A stretch of 8,483 bases of DNA, taken from Nitrospirota bacterium (lineage in GTDB: Bacteria; NPL-UPA2; JAADIA01). Both the position numbers and the translations under genes were made by a program. The DNA is taken from assembly GCA_013151555.1 (NCBI GenBank), contig JAADIA010000066.1, positions 1-8,483 of the forward strand, in the 5' to 3' direction. The notes beneath the pieces are model-generated. The model was not told where the DNA came from. It worked only from the letters and a program-made list of their open reading frames with translations, and did no database searches. Shown here in pieces: positions 4,741 through 8,483 of the stretch. Within the stretch, counting starts at the first letter, position 1. Each line of letters starts with the position of its first letter.

Positions 4741-7217
4741 AGCGAGGTCTGCTTGGCAAGACTCCCTATAATAAACTTCTGGGCTATCTTCCAAGAGCGT
4801 TCCTCCTCCGTTTCCATAGCTTATTTGGCAAAGTTAACTATAATAAACTTTTGGAAAGAGTTCTAAAGAAAACCAATAGAATTATCTACTATTCTTTGAA
4901 TATGAGTATGGAGAACTGCTCTAATCCAAATTGTGCGAGCAAGAAGACGGTGAGCCTTGCTGCAATCGATAGTAGCGACCTTGACTTTTGTGATGAACCT
5001 CAAAAGAAGTTGCTCGACCCGGTCTGGGTATATGGGCGGATGGCTTACCGCTATCAAAAGTTAGGATTTTATTCTGACGCCGAGAAATACTTTAAAAAGG
5101 CCCTGGCAATAAACCCCTCGGATATTTTCTCTCTGGATAAACTAGGAAACTTATATCACTATTCTGTTAATAATGAAGAACAGGCCGAAGTATATTACCT
5201 AAGAGCAATAGCAGCCTTTGAGAAATTAGGGGATAAGAAAAAACTCGCGGGTTTATATAACTCATTAGGATGGGTTTATCATAGCGACCAAATCAACAGG
5301 GGAAAAAGAGGATATATGGACAGGGCTTTTGTCTCTTTTCAGAAAGCCTTAGCCTTATCAAAAGAGACGGGGAACGAATGGCAAGAGCAGCGGGCCTTAA
5401 GTGGATTAGCTGCAGTTTATGATAAGAGAATTAATTTTGAAAAATCCATTGAGCTAAAACGCAAGAGCATGGAGATATGTAAAAGAAACGGGTGGACAAG
5501 CACTTATATGAGCAGGGTGAGCAGTTTAGCGGTCAATTATGGTCACCATGGCAAATACGATAAGGCCTTAGAATATGTGGCGGAAGGGATGCCTTATTGG
5601 AAAGAGAAAAAAAATTTGAATATGATAGCTTGGTCTTACGGAATATTCGGCCGAGCCTACCTGGCCCAGGGCAAGCATGAAGAGGCCTACCAAGCTTTAA
5701 AGAAGTCAGTGGAAATCATGGAGAAAATACGCCTGCGTAACAAGTTGGATACAGATAAATACAAAAGAGACTTTATGGGATATCAATGGAAAGAACGGTA
5801 TAATTGGATGATCGAGGCCTCTTTGACAACGAATAGAGAAGCTGAAGCCTTTAACACCATTCAGATGTATAAGGCCAGGGCCTTATTAGACTTATTAGGG
5901 GGAAAGAAATTCAATGCCAAACGGAAACTGCTCACCGAAAAAGAGAAAGAAAAAAGGCTGCTCCTGGCAAAAATAGATACCCTAAAGGGGAAAATAGATC
6001 AGGAAAGACAGATATTAGGACCGGGAGGAATCACCCGAGTAGAAAGGACACTGAAACTGGAACAGAGTAAATACGAGAAATTGAAAGAAGATATTGCCAA
6101 TAGCCGGCAAGAGATAAAGTCGCTGGAGAATATCAGCCCCTCGGGTTTAAAGGATGTTCAGAAGTTCATAAAAAATTTCACCCTGGTAGAATATTTTGTC
6201 GCCACCAGTATGAAAAAAAACTTAAAAGTGTTTGCCTGTATTATAACTAAGGATAACTTTACTATTCAAAAAATAAATATCTCTCAGGAGAAACTAAAGG
6301 AGAAGATAACTCAATTCCGGGAGGCTATTCTTCAAACCTCAAAGTCTCAACGGACCCTGAAGTTGGAAGAAGTTAAAGGGAGAAAACCAAAGATAAGTCA
6401 GGAAAAGGAACTTTCCCAGGAACTGTACAATCTGCTTATCAAACCGGTTCGGCCCTATATAAAGACGAAAATAATCTATATTTCCCCCGATAACGTTCTC
6501 AATTACCTTCCCTTCCAGGCCCTGCAGAACAAGGGCAGATACCTGGTGGAAGATTACGCTATTGCCTATACTCCCAGTGCCAGTGTCCTCAAGTTCTTTC
6601 TGAAGAATAGAAGGCAGAATAATAATAAGGAAAGGATCTTAGCCTTCGGAAATGCCAATCTAAGAGATCCCCGCTTTAAGTTAGTTTACGCAGAAAAGGA
6701 AGTGAAAAAAATCGCCCGGTTATTTCCTCAATCCCGGGTATTCTTAGGGGACGAGGCCAATGAGTATACGGTAAAGCTGTTGAGTGGTGACTATGATATC
6801 CTCCATTTTGCCATCCACGGCCAACTCAATCCGGAAGAACCGATGTTATCTTGCCTGAGGTTATCTCCCGATAAAGAGAACGATGGATATTTGCATGTCA
6901 GAGAGATATTCGACCTTAACCTGAACGCTTCTTTAGTGGTCTTAAGTGCCTGTGATACCGCTTTAGGAGAACTTACCTTAGGAAATGAAGTAGTAGGCTT
7001 AACCCGGGCATTTCTCTTTGCGGGAGCATCATCGGTTATCTCCACCCTCTGGAATATAGACGATGAGGAGACTTCCATCTTAATGACTGACTTCTATAAG
7101 AACCTGAAGACCATGAGCAAGGTAGAGGCCTTGAGGGAAGCCCAGGTAGCCATGATAAAGAGAGCTAAAGCACCTTATTACTGGGCAGCCTTCGGTTTGT
7201 TCGGGGATTATAGGTAA
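4605..7217 (+). CDS. CHAT-domain (caspase-like) protease with TPR array and degenerate archaemetzincin-like domain
   Basis: This 870-residue frame is the bulk of a gene whose true start is probably 4255; joined, it would be about 987 residues. Residues 4-135 continue an archaemetzincin-like domain: C-I-I-G-V-T-E-K-G-I-Y, then Cys105-x4-Cys110 (NCSNPNC) and Cys129. The protease motif HExxHxxGxxH expected just before Cys105 reads I94, Y95, L98, S101, N104, so it should be catalytically dead. Residues about 138-425 hold roughly six TPR-like helical hairpins (first: YQKLGFYSDAEKYFKKALAI), and about 437-512 a Lys/Glu-rich coiled coil. The CHAT domain occupies about 525-868, with the catalytic His738 in L-H-F-A-I-H-G and Cys783 in V-L-S-A-C-D-T-A-L-G, then E-V-V-G-L-T-R-A-F-L-F-A-G-A and the terminal Y-Y-W-A-A-F. 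CHAT proteins are separase/caspase-clan cysteine proteases; TPRs usually provide partner binding. With the upstream signal peptide it should act outside the cytoplasm. ATG 4605 lies inside the first domain with a poor SD, so it is unlikely to be the native start. Confidence 0.88.
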   Translation: MEKIYFPETLCIIGVTEKGIYTNDSLWYNYARLKAGIGVVSTYLLERGLLGKTPYNKLLGYLPRAFLLRFHSLFGKVNYNKLLERVLKKTNRIIYYSLNMSMENCSNPNCASKKTVSLAAIDSSDLDFCDEPQKKLLDPVWVYGRMAYRYQKLGFYSDAEKYFKKALAINPSDIFSLDKLGNLYHYSVNNEEQAEVYYLRAIAAFEKLGDKKKLAGLYNSLGWVYHSDQINRGKRGYMDRAFVSFQKALALSKETGNEWQEQRALSGLAAVYDKRINFEKSIELKRKSMEICKRNGWTSTYMSRVSSLAVNYGHHGKYDKALEYVAEGMPYWKEKKNLNMIAWSYGIFGRAYLAQGKHEEAYQALKKSVEIMEKIRLRNKLDTDKYKRDFMGYQWKERYNWMIEASLTTNREAEAFNTIQMYKARALLDLLGGKKFNAKRKLLTEKEKEKRLLLAKIDTLKGKIDQERQILGPGGITRVERTLKLEQSKYEKLKEDIANSRQEIKSLENISPSGLKDVQKFIKNFTLVEYFVATSMKKNLKVFACIITKDNFTIQKINISQEKLKEKITQFREAILQTSKSQRTLKLEEVKGRKPKISQEKELSQELYNLLIKPVRPYIKTKIIYISPDNVLNYLPFQALQNKGRYLVEDYAIAYTPSASVLKFFLKNRRQNNNKERILAFGNANLRDPRFKLVYAEKEVKKIARLFPQSRVFLGDEANEYTVKLLSGDYDILHFAIHGQLNPEEPMLSCLRLSPDKENDGYLHVREIFDLNLNASLVVLSACDTALGELTLGNEVVGLTRAFLFAGASSVISTLWNIDDEETSILMTDFYKNLKTMSKVEALREAQVAMIKRAKAPYYWAAFGLFGDYR

Positions 7218-7262
7218 GGAGCAACAATAAGGACCGGAGAATTGTGTTTAGAGGAGACGTTT

Positions 7263-8267
7263 ATGAAAAAATTACTTTTACTAATAATATCCTGTTTTAT
7301 CTATATAAGTATCTTCGCCACAAGTGCGACTCCGTCGGAATCGAAAAACAAAACAGATGTTGTAAAAATTCTTGCCGGAATAGTAGAAAACAATCTGGAT
7401 AAATTGCCTGGGAAGACTATCGCCGTGATTCCTTTTTCTTATCCGGATGGGATAAAATCAATGGAGGGTTCCTTAATTTCCGAACGCCTGATAACCAGAC
7501 TCACAGAAGATGGTAAAGTTAAAGTGTTAGAACGATATATGTTGGAAGAGGCTTTAAAGGAACAGAAACTTAACGCCTCAGGACTGGTTGACCCCCGGTT
7601 GGCAGTGAAACTAGGCAAGATAATCGGAGCCCAGGGTATCCTTTCCGGAACCATAACGGACCTGGGCGAGAAGATTGAGATAAATGCCCGCTTGTTTAAG
7701 GTAGAGACCGGCGAGGTAATTGCGGCCAGGACCCTGAGGGCCAGAAAGACCATAAAGACCTTCATCAGTCCTTTATGGGATGAAATCAACAGAATAAAAC
7801 AGGAAAGCCCCAGTTTTAAAGCCAGGATTTGGCTGGACAAAGATGCTTACAAGATTGGGGATTTTCTGACCGTCCGTTTTGAAACGGATAGGGACAGCTA
7901 TGTTACTATCTTCGATTTCAACACCGACGGATCAGTATTCATCCTTTTCCCCAACCGGTTTGTCCCCAATAACCGCGTCAAAGGAGGCAAAACCTACACC
8001 ATTCCTGCTGAGGAGGACGGTTACAAAATCAGGGTTCACGGTCCCGCCGGGCTGGAAAGACTTAAGCTCTTTGCTACCACCAAAGATATTCCCCTCTTTA
8101 CCGAAGATTACTCCCAGAGCCCCTTTCGTTCCCTTTCAGAAGATAAACGCTCTACTCCCAGAAATTTACAGGCAATCATAGATAATTTGGAGAAAAACAG
8201 CTGGGCAGAATCTCGGGTTGAGTTTTTAATAGAGAATGTTTTTAGAGGTGGTTCGTATAGACGATAG
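7263..8267 (+). CDS. Exported CsgG/FlgO-like plus DUF4384 protein
   Basis: The start at ATG 7263 follows GAGGAG by 6 bases and opens a signal peptide (MKKLLLLIISCFIYISIFAT, cleavage near TSA|TP); an in-frame TTG/ATG extension upstream lacks an SD. The product is 334 residues. Residues about 50-165 form a CsgG/FlgO-like domain (K-T-I-A-V-I-P-F; K-V-K-V-L-E-R-Y-M-L-E-E-A-L; A-V-K-L-G-K-I-I-G-A-Q-G-I-L-S-G) clearly similar to domain 1 of the 3080 gene. Residues about 187-270 match DUF4384: D-A-Y-K-I-G-D, D-R-D-S-Y-V-T-I-F-D, F-I-L-F-P-N-R-F and G-P-A-G-L-E-R-L-K-L-F-A. DUF4384 often accompanies caspase-like and TPR proteins, which agrees with the CHAT gene 45 bases upstream. An I-I-S-C resembling a lipobox ends at residue 11, too early for a usual lipoprotein signal. 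The role is probably a periplasmic or envelope partner of the CHAT protein (inference). Confidence 0.87.
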   Translation: MKKLLLLIISCFIYISIFATSATPSESKNKTDVVKILAGIVENNLDKLPGKTIAVIPFSYPDGIKSMEGSLISERLITRLTEDGKVKVLERYMLEEALKEQKLNASGLVDPRLAVKLGKIIGAQGILSGTITDLGEKIEINARLFKVETGEVIAARTLRARKTIKTFISPLWDEINRIKQESPSFKARIWLDKDAYKIGDFLTVRFETDRDSYVTIFDFNTDGSVFILFPNRFVPNNRVKGGKTYTIPAEEDGYKIRVHGPAGLERLKLFATTKDIPLFTEDYSQSPFRSLSEDKRSTPRNLQAIIDNLEKNSWAESRVEFLIENVFRGGSYRR

Positions 8268-8304
8268 TTAAGTAAGATCTTTGCAGCTCTTTTGACTATT
8301 GAAG

Positions 8305-8415
8305 TAAGGAGGAAAATTCAACCGATTGTGATAAAGGGGGTGATAGAATTATGCAATAACTTCGGGAGGTGGGAATAATATTTCTATGTAATAAATACAA
8401 AGGGAGGGAAAAAGA
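8305..8415 (+). promoter_or_regulatory. Leader with several unused ribosome binding sites and start-stop mini-ORFs
   Basis: Four SD-like motifs occur in about 100 bases: AAGGAGG (about 8306-8313), AAAGGGGGTGAT (8333-8344), GGGAGGTGGG (8364-8373) and AGGGAGGG (8401-8408). The second is placed correctly for ATG-CAA-TAA (8351-8359), and the third precedes ATG-TAA (8386-8391) with long spacing. Only the last leads to a long frame, at 8416. A 16-codon GTG frame (8328-8378) is also open. This could be a regulatory leader or the remains of decayed coding sequence. Confidence 0.3.
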
Positions 8416-8483
8416 ATGTTGAATTTGAGAAAGATTAGCTATCGCTTAGCAGTTTATTTTTGGTGTCTTGCAGTTATTGCTTG
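8416..8483 (+). CDS. Start of another exported protein (runs off right edge)
   Basis: An ATG 7 bases after AGGGAGGG opens a frame that continues past the window edge. The 22 visible codons read MLNLRKISYRLAVYFWCLAV, then IA, with two positive residues followed by a hydrophobic stretch, consistent with a signal peptide or signal anchor. Nothing else can be said about the product. It lies 148 bases after the DUF4384 gene on the same strand, so it may belong to the same transcript. Confidence 0.55.
   Translation, partial: MLNLRKISYRLAVYFWCLAVIA

Noticed and set aside
7263-7295. Lipobox (I-I-S-C) in the DUF4384 protein
   Set aside because: The Cys at residue 11 leaves too short a hydrophobic segment, and the hydrophobic stretch continues past it to a better SPase I site.
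7879-8181. 100-codon + strand ORF inside the DUF4384 gene
   Set aside because: It lies out of frame within conserved DUF4384 motifs and is Ser/Pro/Thr-rich, typical of an off-frame shadow.
1-8483. CRISPR arrays, tRNA, rRNA or transposase genes
   Set aside because: None seen: no regularly spaced repeats, no cloverleaf or rRNA-like segments, and no transposase-like protein in any long frame.

Overview
The window looks like chromosomal DNA from an uncultured Gram-negative (diderm) bacterium. The sequence has moderate-to-low GC by eye, most genes have strong Shine-Dalgarno sites, and most encoded proteins carry signal peptides. A secretin-related protein and CsgG/FlgO-type domains point to an outer membrane. 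The phylum cannot be fixed from this sequence; the style suits deep-branching anaerobic lineages known mostly from metagenomes, but that is only an impression.

Layout. A leftward gene for an exported protein starts at about 121 and runs off the left edge. A divergent intergenic region (about 122-449) holds a perfect 16-bp inverted repeat and a TATAAT. Rightward, an ECF sigma factor (450-1118) overlaps a zinc-finger anti-sigma factor (1108-1683). Next come a short exported secretin-related protein (1754-2455), a small SdpI-type membrane protein (2605-2946), an exported protein with a CsgG-like domain plus a second C-terminal domain (3080-4255), a large exported pseudoprotease-TPR-CHAT protein split by a -1 frame change (4255-4740 and 4605-7217), an exported CsgG/FlgO-DUF4384 protein (7263-8267), and the first codons of another exported protein (8416 onward). 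All genes from 450 onward are on the + strand. The gaps before 2605, 3080 and 8416 carry palindromic or repeat-like DNA, or unused ribosome binding sites.

The most interesting object is the large gene. Read across the frame change, it gives about 987 residues: signal peptide, a domain resembling archaemetzincins with its zinc-protease motif erased, a TPR array, a coiled coil, and a CHAT caspase-like domain with its His and Cys intact. The CsgG-like gene ends at its start codon (TGATG overlap), and the CsgG/FlgO-DUF4384 gene follows 45 bp later. These three probably form one envelope-located module, perhaps with the secretin-like protein and under the ECF sigma/anti-sigma pair. The module is inferred from gene order and predicted export; no substrate or phenotype is visible in the sequence.
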